Below, piece by piece: positions 25,891 through 33,832 of a stretch of 42,653 nt of DNA; positions within the stretch are counted from its first letter, which is position 1, and each line of letters opens with the position of its first letter. Source of the DNA: an uncultured Saprospiraceae bacterium (GTDB lineage Bacteria; Bacteroidota; Bacteroidia; Chitinophagales; Saprospiraceae). Below the pieces are notes generated by a model. It was not told the DNA's origin. It saw only the letters and a list, made by a program, of their open reading frames with translations, and did not search any database. The DNA is taken from assembly GCA_937928405.1 (NCBI GenBank), contig CALFWZ010000083.1, forward strand, positions 1 through 42,653, read 5' to 3'. A program made the translations under genes and the position numbers.

Positions 25891-28424
25891 ACTCTTCCCT
25901 TAAATAGGAATAACCAACCAGCCAGTATTACCCCGAGCATTATCAACATCCATTCATAAGGTTCTGGGACAGCACCGCCCGAACCGATACTCGCATTCCC
26001 TAAAGTCTTTTTAGATTTTTTAATATCAAACCGATCATAATCTTTTTGAGTTTCCAAGGTTACTAGACTAGAGATAGGCGTTACTACATAGGCTGCTTCC
26101 GCTTCGGCAATGTGGCGTTGTTGATCCTGGTCTTTTCTAAAATAATCCTTTCCCATTTTTCGCATAACGTTATTATAGGCATACATTCGCCACAAATGAT
26201 CGGGCGTATCCGTCATGGATTTCTGGTCACTACCACCTTTGACCAATAGTACTTTGGCGGGCCGTAGTAATACATAATTTTCACCTTCTCCATTGATTGG
26301 AAAAGTCTTTTTTTCCAAATGATTTAGCAAAGTAGATTTTGCTCCTTCTGAATAATCTAAGAGTCGTAATTCTCGTAAAGTTTTTAAATAAGGAGACGGG
26401 TCATCTCCCAGATGAAACACCGTCGGCGGATAGTCTCGCTCCGATAGATCGGCAGCAGATTTTTTATAGAACGACGTACCTTTTAAATCATCCATAGCAG
26501 GTGTTAAAGCACCACTGTGGGTGATCACCAAAACATCTTCTTGGTCGGGTAATTCATAAAACGGAAACAAGCTATAGTTATTTTTTAATAAATATTTAAC
26601 TATTCGTTTTTTATTATTTGCTGTTAATCTTTGCATAGTATTTGTGAAGACATATACCTCTTGATCTTTGGTAGCATCCAATATTTTATTTAAGGTTGAA
26701 TTGCTCCACCCTTTGTGCAGATCGAGATAAATCTTTTTCGGCTGAAAACTTTTTAGTTCCTCTTCGTAGGGTTCCATCCGTACCGATTGATCTGCAAAAA
26801 CAAAAGCACTATTATTTAGGTTAGGTGCCGCAAATTCAAGGGACCAATCAGATCGATAACGACCATCATACACCCAGTGATCTCCCATATCAGAAAAGCC
26901 CCGTGGCGCAGAAAAATCAGTTAACTCAGTGGTAGCCTTGACTCGGATAATTTCATCGGCGGATGTCCAATCGGGGCCAGCAAAATCAATATTCTGATAA
27001 GTTAATTTATTGTCTTGATAAGTAAGAGGACTTGTAATACCAATTTTAAATTTACGTGGTTCTTTTGCGGTACATGGAAAGACTCGAACAGAAATTCGAT
27101 TACCTTCCTGCCAGTGCAACAGTAGCGGGTCTCTTCGTTCGCGTCCGACAATCGTCTGATAGGCACTGTCCGCTCTTGCTCTAGTCGTTAGTAGAGCTTT
27201 TTGTTCTTCTCCTTCAATCCATAAAGAAGCCGAGGTTACCACCGATCCTTCCGGTAAATAAAAAGAATAAATAGCTTCTTGCTGTCGTCCCCACCAACGA
27301 TTTTTTTGCTCATTTTTAATCGTCATATTTTTTTCGGTATATGCGAGTCGGTAGTCCGCAAAAATCTGCACATTGGTTTCGATCTCGGTGGTTGTAAGAT
27401 CATTACCCCGCCATAGTCTCGGTGCCACAGCGTGGCGTTCGTTATACATCGTTTTCAATAGTCGAATTCTTTCTTCTCGATTAATCTTTAATCGACCACT
27501 AATAAAAGCACCTACCACCACCATTGGATCGTGTTTGATAGAAATACTGTTCATGCCCAATCCGTTCATTCCAAAACGAAAATGGTCGTCATTAAGGACG
27601 GAATAGTAGATGCCACTTTTAAGCACTCGCTCTGTCATCCAACCGTTAGAAATATCTTTACTGGCATTCACCCAAGCAGGAAAATCAAGATTAGCAAAAG
27701 GTGATTTTTCTTCCGCATACGCTTCACGGAAAGATTCGTTTACTTGATAAAACTGAAAAGCAAACCCCATCGTCAATAAAGCAGGAATACAAATACCCGT
27801 AATGATGCCATATTGGTATAAGTCAGAAATATTTCGGTACTTTTTTAAAATTTTGACCGTCGTAAAAAGATACCAGATAGGAATAAGGGTATGCAGTGAA
27901 ATGCCAAAAAACCAAAAAGACATAGCCGTAAAACCATAGAATGGAAATACGTAGATCGCTTGATAGATGCTAAATAATACACCTGAAGCAATGATACCTA
28001 CCAATATATGATTGAATACATCGGGGGTCTTTTTCTTTCGAAATACAAAAATCAACATAGCTATATTAAGTAGCAGCAGATAACCTGTGAGCCAAGGAGT
28101 GGACTCGTGAAAAACCGGTATTACTCGATTGAGCGAATAGGCACTAATATTTCCGAGCATGAGTAGGACGATATTCAAGTCTAAATCCGAAAATTTTACC
28201 GATTTAGGCTGATTTTCCATTTTGGTATTAAGCATTCCCACCATAAAAACCAAAAAACAGGCATAACTGATAAAAAAGCCTACCACCGAATTATCCCTTG
28301 CTATACGATTTGTTTCTATCAAGGTGTCACAATAACCAAAACTGACTAGAGAAATCAACATAAAGGTAATCCCCATTCTAAAAAGAAAGGTTTTACGCTC
28401 TGAAAAGTCCGATAAATAGTCCAT
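25887..28424 (-). CDS. XrtN-system VIT-domain membrane protein with VPEP sorting tail
   Basis: An 845-residue protein, the likely sole local substrate of the exosortase. The N-terminal ~230 residues hold about seven membrane helices. A VIT domain (~350-470) follows, with its hallmark stretch from ARADSAYQ through GRERRDPLLLHW to GNRISVRVFP. The remaining ~350 residues are extracytoplasmic and include a possible vWA-like alpha/beta region. The C-terminus is a textbook tripartite sorting signal: VPEP at 819-822, a hydrophobic helix 825-841 and basic KGR at 842-844. The promoter at 28460-28491 precedes it, and it is translationally coupled to xrtN by the 4-base overlap. Its role in the envelope is unknown. 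Confidence 0.88.
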   Translation of the reverse strand: MDYLSDFSERKTFLFRMGITFMLISLVSFGYCDTLIETNRIARDNSVVGFFISYACFLVFMVGMLNTKMENQPKSVKFSDLDLNIVLLMLGNISAYSLNRVIPVFHESTPWLTGYLLLLNIAMLIFVFRKKKTPDVFNHILVGIIASGVLFSIYQAIYVFPFYGFTAMSFWFFGISLHTLIPIWYLFTTVKILKKYRNISDLYQYGIITGICIPALLTMGFAFQFYQVNESFREAYAEEKSPFANLDFPAWVNASKDISNGWMTERVLKSGIYYSVLNDDHFRFGMNGLGMNSISIKHDPMVVVGAFISGRLKINREERIRLLKTMYNERHAVAPRLWRGNDLTTTEIETNVQIFADYRLAYTEKNMTIKNEQKNRWWGRQQEAIYSFYLPEGSVVTSASLWIEGEEQKALLTTRARADSAYQTIVGRERRDPLLLHWQEGNRISVRVFPCTAKEPRKFKIGITSPLTYQDNKLTYQNIDFAGPDWTSADEIIRVKATTELTDFSAPRGFSDMGDHWVYDGRYRSDWSLEFAAPNLNNSAFVFADQSVRMEPYEEELKSFQPKKIYLDLHKGWSNSTLNKILDATKDQEVYVFTNTMQRLTANNKKRIVKYLLKNNYSLFPFYELPDQEDVLVITHSGALTPAMDDLKGTSFYKKSAADLSERDYPPTVFHLGDDPSPYLKTLRELRLLDYSEGAKSTLLNHLEKKTFPINGEGENYVLLRPAKVLLVKGGSDQKSMTDTPDHLWRMYAYNNVMRKMGKDYFRKDQDQQRHIAEAEAAYVVTPISSLVTLETQKDYDRFDIKKSKKTLGNASIGSGGAVPEPYEWMLIMLGVILAGWLFLFKGRV

Positions 28425-28459
28425 ATGGCGAAATTTTAATTAAAAAGTACTTTGAAAAA

Positions 28460-28491
28460 CAAAGTTAAACTAAAAAATTTTATTTCGCAAA
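28460..28491 (-). promoter_or_regulatory. Promoter of the VIT protein-xrtN operon
   Basis: On the minus strand TTTG (28488-28491) and TAACTTTG (28460-28467) are separated by 20 nt, an exact match to the Bacteroidota consensus. The predicted start is near 28453, giving a ~28-nt leader before the ATG at 28424. Confidence 0.7.
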
Positions 28492-28576
28492 TTTTCTTAG
28501 AAAAAGCCAAATGTGTACGATAAATACACGTTAGTCAACTAATTCTATTGTTATCTGTTAGAAATACATATTGTTT

Positions 28577-28888
28577 TTGCAAATAATAAGAAAATAGAAT
28601 TATATTGCCATCCAGAAAAAAACAACAGCACAGGAAACCTTTCCAAAGCCAAACAAGTTCCCGAGCACTTTAAGCTTAATTGTTTCCGTACAAATAAAAA
28701 ATTAAGGCAAAAAACTATTCTTTAAGACAATTTAGCACTGTCTTAAGGTTTTTCGTAGTGAGTACAAATATTAATTATATAAAAATAGCGGATAACCGCT
28801 TTAGAATTGACTTAAAACTTTTGTATTTATATGAGAGAGTGGATGTCAGAGCCCTGGTTTTACTTCGGTAGTCCAGGGTTCTTTTTTT
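28577..28888 (+). ncRNA. Candidate small RNA locus with two orphan terminators
   Basis: The 466-base gap between the VIT gene and pnuC (28425-28890) has no plus-strand gene, yet it holds two plus-strand terminator-like hairpins. The first is 28720-28729 with 28739-28748 (one wobble pair) followed by five T. The second is 28849-28857 with 28873-28881, whose inner CTTCGG (28863-28868) can form a UUCG tetraloop, followed by seven T. A near-consensus promoter lies upstream (TTTG, then 20 nt, then TTATATTG), giving an RNA of ~140 nt to the first terminator. An AGCGG/CCGCT hairpin lies at 28787-28800. No known RNA family was recognised. Confidence 0.35.
28849..28888 (+). terminator. Strong plus-strand intrinsic terminator with UUCG loop
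   Basis: A 9-bp outer stem (28849-28857 with 28873-28881, one G-T pair) and an inner TAC/GTA stem close a TTCG tetraloop. Seven T follow at 28882-28888. It faces the 3' end of pnuC, and on the minus strand no T tract follows, so it is not pnuC's own terminator. Confidence 0.7.
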
Positions 28889-28890
28889 GT

Positions 28891-29547
28891 TTAAATAGAA
28901 GCTACAGATATGTTTTCTTGATATTCTTTTCGCCAATTAAAATAGCCAACCACTGCCACAATCGCATAAATTAGAAACATAATAGCAAAGAGGTAAAGTC
29001 CTCGGTGAAGATAGACAAAGATGCAGACCACGTCAATTACGATCCAGTACAACCAATTTTCTAGAATTTTTTGGGTAACCATATAAGTAGCTATCAGCGA
29101 AAAGACCGTTGTGGTGGCATCAATATAAGGAAGTGCAGCACCAAATTCTAACCAAACTCTTCCCCACACCCCAGCTAAGACCAATCCAATGCCCCATAAG
29201 ATAAGGTGCCGCTTAAGGGGCCATTCGTGAATTTCAAGGGTCCCCCCTTCCGTCTCATCCGAAAATCCTGTATTACCATTTTTGGTACGTGTCCAGGACC
29301 ACCAGCCATAAATGGACATAATCGCATAGAAAATCTGCAAAATGGCATCACTGTATAATCTGATCTCAGGATCGGCATAAACAAAAAATGCGATGACTAC
29401 ACTAATCAATCCTATCGGCCAGCACCAAACATGCTCACGAGCAGCCAGCATCACGTAAATGATCCCAAAAACAAAGGCCAGCCATTGTAGCCAGCCCATT
29501 CCTAGCGCAGATGCTAGTATTTGGTTAAAGACAGAGATATCTTCCAT
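28891..29547 (-). CDS. pnuC: PnuC-family vitamin transporter (nicotinamide riboside type)
   Basis: A 218-residue inner-membrane protein with seven predicted helices, facilitating uptake of nicotinamide riboside or, in some Bacteroidota relatives, thiamine. Family motifs are the tryptophan-rich YGWWSWTR (~86-93) and ENWLYWIVIDVVCIFVYLH (~175-193), which form the substrate site. The chosen start is the ATG at 29547 (MEDISVFNQ). An upstream TTG at 29577 is in frame, but its extra residues (IQQLNNST) are only the translated octamer repeat. No thiamine or NAD riboswitch is recognisable upstream, so the substrate remains open. Confidence 0.9.
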   Translation of the reverse strand: MEDISVFNQILASALGMGWLQWLAFVFGIIYVMLAAREHVWCWPIGLISVVIAFFVYADPEIRLYSDAILQIFYAIMSIYGWWSWTRTKNGNTGFSDETEGGTLEIHEWPLKRHLILWGIGLVLAGVWGRVWLEFGAALPYIDATTTVFSLIATYMVTQKILENWLYWIVIDVVCIFVYLHRGLYLFAIMFLIYAIVAVVGYFNWRKEYQENISVASI

Positions 29548-29551
29548 TTTT

Positions 29552-29709
29552 GTTGAATTGTTGAGCTGTTGAATCAAGCATGTCTTTTTACCGTTTTTTG
29601 TGTCGTTATGACGGGAAAACTAATCGCGCAAACACACTTAGAAGAACACCTTCGAATATTGAATCTTTTAGAAAAAATATTATCAATTTCAACGATTCAA
29701 CATTTCAAC
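29552..29709. repeat. Inverted pair of octamer arrays between pnuC and the DUF1573 gene
   Basis: The left array has three units (29552-29575: GTTGAATT, GTTGAGCT, GTTGAATC) and ends 4 bases from the pnuC ATG. The right array has three units in the opposite orientation (29686-29709: ATTTCAAC, GATTCAAC, ATTTCAAC). The arms could pair over the ~110-base interior. A GAATATT/GAATCTT heptamer pair lies inside at 29654-29667. Confidence 0.75.
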
Positions 29710-29789
29710 AAGAATTTAAGTCTTAACAAGTTAAGGGAATAGGAAAAATATAACCTACTACCTAAAATAAACTTATCTTCAAAAAAAAA

Positions 29790-30236
29790 TTAGTCAGAAA
29801 GGACCAACTCGTAAAAAACTTCTTTGATAATCTGGTAGCCTGTTTTAGGGTCCGTATTTTCTAGTAGAATATCAATCGTTTTTTCCAGTTTTCCTCGTTC
29901 TTCTTCTGTATCACTTTTAAAAATTATTTTAAAACTTCCTTCTTCGCCAGGTAAAAAGGTTTTACCCTCTGGTGTGTCGATAAATTGTGTACAATCGCAG
30001 CCAGAAATTAATTCAATTTTAATCGGCTCTGCTCCAGTATTTTTAAACTTATAAATAAACTCAGGACGCTCTCCTGATTTCACATTGCCAAAATCCACGC
30101 GCTGCTGTTCAAAAGTCATATATGGATCAATATTGATATCTTGAACCGCTTTTTTCTGGCCAGTGCAGGCATTTGCCAGTAAAAAAACCAAGCTGGCAAC
30201 AAGCCATATAGATAAGTTGTTTACAAAAAATTTCAT
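29790..30236 (-). CDS. DUF1573 lipoprotein
   Basis: A 148-residue lipoprotein (lipobox LANAC, Cys24) with a DUF1573 immunoglobulin-like beta domain. The hallmark motif VDFGNVKSGERPEFIYKFKN leads to NTGAEPIKIELISGCDCTQF with its CxC. The family is abundant in Bacteroidota and PapD/ASPM-like in fold; its function is not established and roles in envelope assembly are suspected. It follows the PorE-like gene on the same strand after 121 bases that contain two hairpins, so its transcription may be partly uncoupled from that gene. Confidence 0.88.
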   Translation of the reverse strand: MKFFVNNLSIWLVASLVFLLANACTGQKKAVQDINIDPYMTFEQQRVDFGNVKSGERPEFIYKFKNTGAEPIKIELISGCDCTQFIDTPEGKTFLPGEEGSFKIIFKSDTEEERGKLEKTIDILLENTDPKTGYQIIKEVFYELVLSD

Positions 30237-30275
30237 ACCGCTTCTATTTAATTACCGAAGTTGTTCACTAAACAT

Positions 30276-30337
30276 ATCAGGAGAAACTTAGTGAAAAGTT
30301 TCTCCTGATTAACAACGAAGAATGCTTTCTCGTTGTT
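30276..30337 (-). promoter_or_regulatory. Two adjacent hairpins in the porE-DUF1573 spacer
   Basis: A perfect 13-bp stem (30276-30288 with 30297-30309, 8-nt loop) and a perfect 8-bp stem (30311-30318 with 30330-30337) lie side by side. Neither is followed by a T tract on the minus strand, so attenuation, RNA processing or mRNA stabilisation is more likely than simple termination. Confidence 0.5.
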
Positions 30338-30357
30338 CTATAATGTAGCATAAATTT

Positions 30358-32397
30358 TTAGTTTTTCTTTAACCGCTTTTTTTCAACTTCAATAGAAGTC
30401 GGTCCAGCTACAATCTTAAACTCCGTACGTCGATTATAACGGTGTTCATCGTCTTCACATTTAACACCGTTAACGCACTGATTTCGAATCTGCGTTTCTC
30501 CGTATCCAACATCCTGAATTCGATCAGTGCTGATACCACGCTGTACTAACCAGTTTTTGGCAGAAGTAGCACGACGTTGCGATAGTTTTTTGTTATACCC
30601 AGAGAGTCCTTGGCTATCTGTATGAGAAGATAGCTCGATTACCATATCTGGATATTTATTCATTAGTTCTGCTAGATAAGATAAATCTGCTTCTGCTTCG
30701 CTGAGAATTTTATCATCATCAAAATCGTAAAAGATATTACCTAATTCGATTGGCTCATTAGCAGTATATGTTACATACTCAGGCTCTTTCGGTTCTGGCT
30801 CTGGTTCTGGAATAACGTCCAAATTTAGCTTTTGCTCAAAGCTGGTCGTTGTGGTGATTCCAACGGTATTAAACTGTAAGGTATCAGAAACAAATCCTTC
30901 TTTAGAACCAATCACCATGTAAGCCATTTCTGACTTTAGTGGAAATCCAAAAATATGCGAAGCCTCACTCGTCTTATCATTGGTCATACCCATTGTATTA
31001 TTGGTCATTTCAACCAACTGTACATTGGCACCATTCAATGGTTTTCCTTCTGAGAAAGTAAGCGCCTGTAAATCCAATACCACTTCTTCTTTTGACAGCT
31101 CCCAAATATCGGTACAACAAGTTTTTCCTTTTAAAGATTTACCACCTTCGCGGTTAGAAACTAAAGTACCACTGTATCCATCTTTATCAATAGAATAGTA
31201 TAAATCATCTACCATAGAATTATAGGGTTTTCCCATATTCATTGGTGTGCTCCAAACGCTACCGTTCCACTCAGATTTAAAAATATCAAATCCACCAATT
31301 CCAGGATGACCTTCAGAACTGAAGTAGAGATTTCCATCTACAAAATAAGGTGACTCGTCATCCATATCGGTATTGACAACATCTCCTAAGTTTACCGGTG
31401 AGGCGAATCCCTCTCCTTGTCGAGTAGCATAATAAATATCATATCCACCGTAGCCGCCATCCATATTAGAAACAAAATAGATTACTTCGTTACCGAATAA
31501 TTCTCCAGCTGCGGGTTGACGGATGATATAGTCTCCGTTTATACCAGGTACTTCATTAGCTGGTGACCAGCCTTCGTCTCCTTTATCACTATAGTATAAT
31601 TTACTTTCTGCTAATGCATTTCCTTCCAGCGTGGCACGGGTAAAGTACATTCGCTGACCATCGCGGCTAAAAGAGATATTACCAGTGTGATAACCTTCAC
31701 GATTAATGTTCACTCCACCAGCTTCCATCGCTTCTTCCCAACCGTCTTCTCCTCTTTTGGAAAGAAATAATTTAGAATGGTAATCATTGTCTCTACTTCC
31801 GAGCTCTTTAATTTTATTTTCCCGCATGGCGGTAAAATACATTTCATCCTTAGAGGCTAGCAAAGGCGAATATTCAGAAGATTTGGTATTGACTTTTTTA
31901 CCTGCATTGACGAGAGTTACTTCCATATCAGGCTGCATAGATTGGGCTAGTTGTGCTCCTTCGATTTCTCGTTTAGCGCGCGCAATATTAACCGGATCTT
32001 CCGCTTCACTAATATATAGTCTCAACTCTTCAATCGCATCGGGATAGTTACCCGTCATTTTCAAGGTACGACCATAAATGTATCTAACCTCAGGAAGATA
32101 AGGATTTGGTTTTTTACGAGATTTTTTTTCTACTACCCGCTTATACCAACGTCCTGCTTTTACATAATCACGTAGCATAAAATGCAAATCCGCAATTTGT
32201 TTAGCGACAGCTAGATCGCGTTCTTCTTTATAATATTTTTCGAACCACTCGAGGGCTTGATAGTAATCTTTTTTCTCGAGTTGCTGCTGTGCAATTTCTA
32301 GTTTCTGCTTAGTAGTTGTCTGACCACGGAGCGGTTGTGCTGCTACTTGAGAAAGGAATGCAAAACATAAAAAGCTTAAAAATAGTATATATCTCAT
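30358..32397 (-). CDS. PorE-like OmpA-family outer-membrane-associated protein
   Basis: A 679-residue exported protein (signal peptide ending SQVAAQ). The domain order matches T9SS PorE: TPR-like helices (~25-155), WD40/PD40 beta-propeller repeats (~165-430, with SPLLASKDEMYFTA, ISFSRDGQRMYFT and SPYFVDGNLYFSS), a carboxypeptidase-regulatory-like domain (~440-525), a short Pro/Glu linker (PEPEPEPKEPE) and a C-terminal OmpA domain (~550-665). The peptidoglycan-binding residues lie in SSHTDSQGLSGYNKKLSQRRA. It sits 73 bases after the PorP/SprF gene, the usual partner. PorE anchors the secretion apparatus to peptidoglycan; paralogues with other partners exist, so the assignment is by architecture. 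Confidence 0.88.
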   Translation of the reverse strand: MRYILFLSFLCFAFLSQVAAQPLRGQTTTKQKLEIAQQQLEKKDYYQALEWFEKYYKEERDLAVAKQIADLHFMLRDYVKAGRWYKRVVEKKSRKKPNPYLPEVRYIYGRTLKMTGNYPDAIEELRLYISEAEDPVNIARAKREIEGAQLAQSMQPDMEVTLVNAGKKVNTKSSEYSPLLASKDEMYFTAMRENKIKELGSRDNDYHSKLFLSKRGEDGWEEAMEAGGVNINREGYHTGNISFSRDGQRMYFTRATLEGNALAESKLYYSDKGDEGWSPANEVPGINGDYIIRQPAAGELFGNEVIYFVSNMDGGYGGYDIYYATRQGEGFASPVNLGDVVNTDMDDESPYFVDGNLYFSSEGHPGIGGFDIFKSEWNGSVWSTPMNMGKPYNSMVDDLYYSIDKDGYSGTLVSNREGGKSLKGKTCCTDIWELSKEEVVLDLQALTFSEGKPLNGANVQLVEMTNNTMGMTNDKTSEASHIFGFPLKSEMAYMVIGSKEGFVSDTLQFNTVGITTTTSFEQKLNLDVIPEPEPEPKEPEYVTYTANEPIELGNIFYDFDDDKILSEAEADLSYLAELMNKYPDMVIELSSHTDSQGLSGYNKKLSQRRATSAKNWLVQRGISTDRIQDVGYGETQIRNQCVNGVKCEDDEHRYNRRTEFKIVAGPTSIEVEKKRLKKN

Positions 32398-32470
32398 CTT
32401 TTAATTTTTTGTTCGTTGTGGTTAAGGAATGAATTAATCATTCTAAAAGAGTCCGTTGGTTTTTGCATGA

Positions 32471-33526
32471 TTATAGACGTGGACAAATAACGACGGGCTT
32501 AACAGCCGGGGCTTTAAATATTTTAATGATATAACTTAAAGCAAATTCAAATGCTCCCTGTCCGTTGTTAATATCCGAAAGATTAGAAACGGTAAAATCA
32601 TAGCTTGCTCCAAAACGGAAAGATTTATAATCAACTCCTAATAACGCTGAAACTGCGTCCCCTAGTCTGTATCCAGGTCCTAATTTTATGATCATTGGAT
32701 CTTTATTATTCAACTTATAACCAAGCATGGTTTGTACTTGTATTTCGTTAGCAGCATAAGCTTGATTGTATAAGAAGGTAGGAGATAATAACCATTTCTT
32801 ACCCATGCTGAAATTAAATTGCCCGTGGAATTTAAATGCCAAGGGTAAGTCTCTCGCCCCTTTTGGTGTATTGACTGTCTGATTATTTATAGAATAATTA
32901 GGGGATAATATATTTTGGAAAGATAATCCAATATTTAAATCCGTCAGTTTATTTAGTCGAGCGGTTAACATTACACCAGCATTCAAGTTGAAAGCACTGC
33001 TCCCTGCAAGGTTATCACGACTTGGAGAAGTAAAAGAAGTATTTCCGTTGAATCCTGCCAGTATTTCATCTCCAAACTCCAATCCCTCAAGATCAATATC
33101 TCTACTCAATAGTCCTCCTTGCACACCAAAAGAAAGTAAGGTATTCCCTTTTTTGTCTAGGGCCTTATGATAAGCGATCGAAGCGTAAGCACCTTGATTC
33201 GTTAAAGAAGCAGAACCTGCCTCATCGGCATAAAACATACCTCCGATTCCAATCCAGTCTCTTTTGCCAATGGCAAAAATTGGTGCATCGACATAAAAAG
33301 AAGGGGTTGTATAACCAGTAAAACCAGGAGTACCTGATGACTTAAAAGCTTGGTCACGGTAGATTCCACCAATTCTAGCAGTACCAAGGTACGAACCAGT
33401 CAAAGCAGGATTGAGGGTCAGCGGGGACATATTATATAAGGACCAGTGTATGTCTTGTGCAGAAAGCTGCGTAAAAAGGCCCGATAAGAGAAAAAGAAGT
33501 GTAAATTTTATAATTTTCATAAACAT
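32471..33526 (-). CDS. PorP/SprF-family type IX secretion outer-membrane protein
   Basis: A ~350-residue outer-membrane beta-barrel. The signal peptide ends QLSAQ and the mature protein starts DIHWSLYNMSPLTLNPALTG, the PorP/SprF signature. The alternating hydrophobic strands and glycines (IGIGGMFYADEAGS, FRFGASYDFTVSNLSD) fit a barrel. The last residues AVKPVVICPRL continue past the expected terminal strand. The start is either 33526 (MFMKII) or the ATG at 33520. PorP/SprF proteins pair with T9SS cargo, often very large adhesins with type B sorting domains, or with the PorE-like protein encoded just downstream. No giant adhesin gene is in the window. Confidence 0.92.
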   Translation of the reverse strand: MFMKIIKFTLLFLLSGLFTQLSAQDIHWSLYNMSPLTLNPALTGSYLGTARIGGIYRDQAFKSSGTPGFTGYTTPSFYVDAPIFAIGKRDWIGIGGMFYADEAGSASLTNQGAYASIAYHKALDKKGNTLLSFGVQGGLLSRDIDLEGLEFGDEILAGFNGNTSFTSPSRDNLAGSSAFNLNAGVMLTARLNKLTDLNIGLSFQNILSPNYSINNQTVNTPKGARDLPLAFKFHGQFNFSMGKKWLLSPTFLYNQAYAANEIQVQTMLGYKLNNKDPMIIKLGPGYRLGDAVSALLGVDYKSFRFGASYDFTVSNLSDINNGQGAFEFALSYIIKIFKAPAVKPVVICPRL

Positions 33527-33832
33527 GGTAATTTTCGCAATGAAGATCAGTATTTGATATATTATTCTTCTAAATAAACCGTAACAAGGTCCTTTTAATC
33601 ACCTATCAGTTTATTAAAAGTCGAAAGATATGATTTTTATTTAAAATTTCATTTATCTATAATCTATTTAGTGTTAAACCCTTTTGAGTTGCGTACTTTT
33701 TTTGGATTTTTCTCTAAAAAGCGACAAATCTAGATAAAATTATGAAGTAGTTATTAGCTACAATAGCCGATTTTTAAACTTGCTCTTGGGTTATACGTCA
33801 ATTTGGCAGAGCACGTTGCATTTTTTGGTTCG
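33527..33832. other. Spacer between porP and the GT9 gene
   Basis: This AT-rich spacer contains the leader of the PorP gene, a weak -7-like match (minus-strand TAGATTTG at 33725-33732 without a well placed TTTG) and, at its right end, a solo end of the hairpin-element family (33753-33788). Nothing else is recognised. Confidence 0.5.
33753..33788. repeat. Solo right end of the hairpin-element family
   Basis: TAGCTACAATAGCC, then GATTTTTAAACTTGCTCTT, matches the right end of the 13945-14112 element (TAGCTACAATAGCC, then CATTTTTAACCATGCCCT). No left arm can be aligned nearby, so this looks like a truncated or decayed copy. Confidence 0.6.

Noticed and set aside
28831..28974. Plus-strand 47-codon reading frame starting ATGAGAGAGTGG
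   Set aside because: It runs through the terminator hairpin and then antisense to pnuC; the composition after codon 19 is that of an antisense shadow.
29548..29577. TTG start at 29577 extending PnuC by 10 residues
   Set aside because: The added residues are the translated octamer repeat and have no relation to the family; the ATG at 29547 is adequate.
29548..29789. Riboswitch (TPP or NAD type) controlling pnuC
   Set aside because: The upstream spacer is dominated by inverted octamer arrays and lacks the conserved TPP core; no NAD-II motif was recognised.
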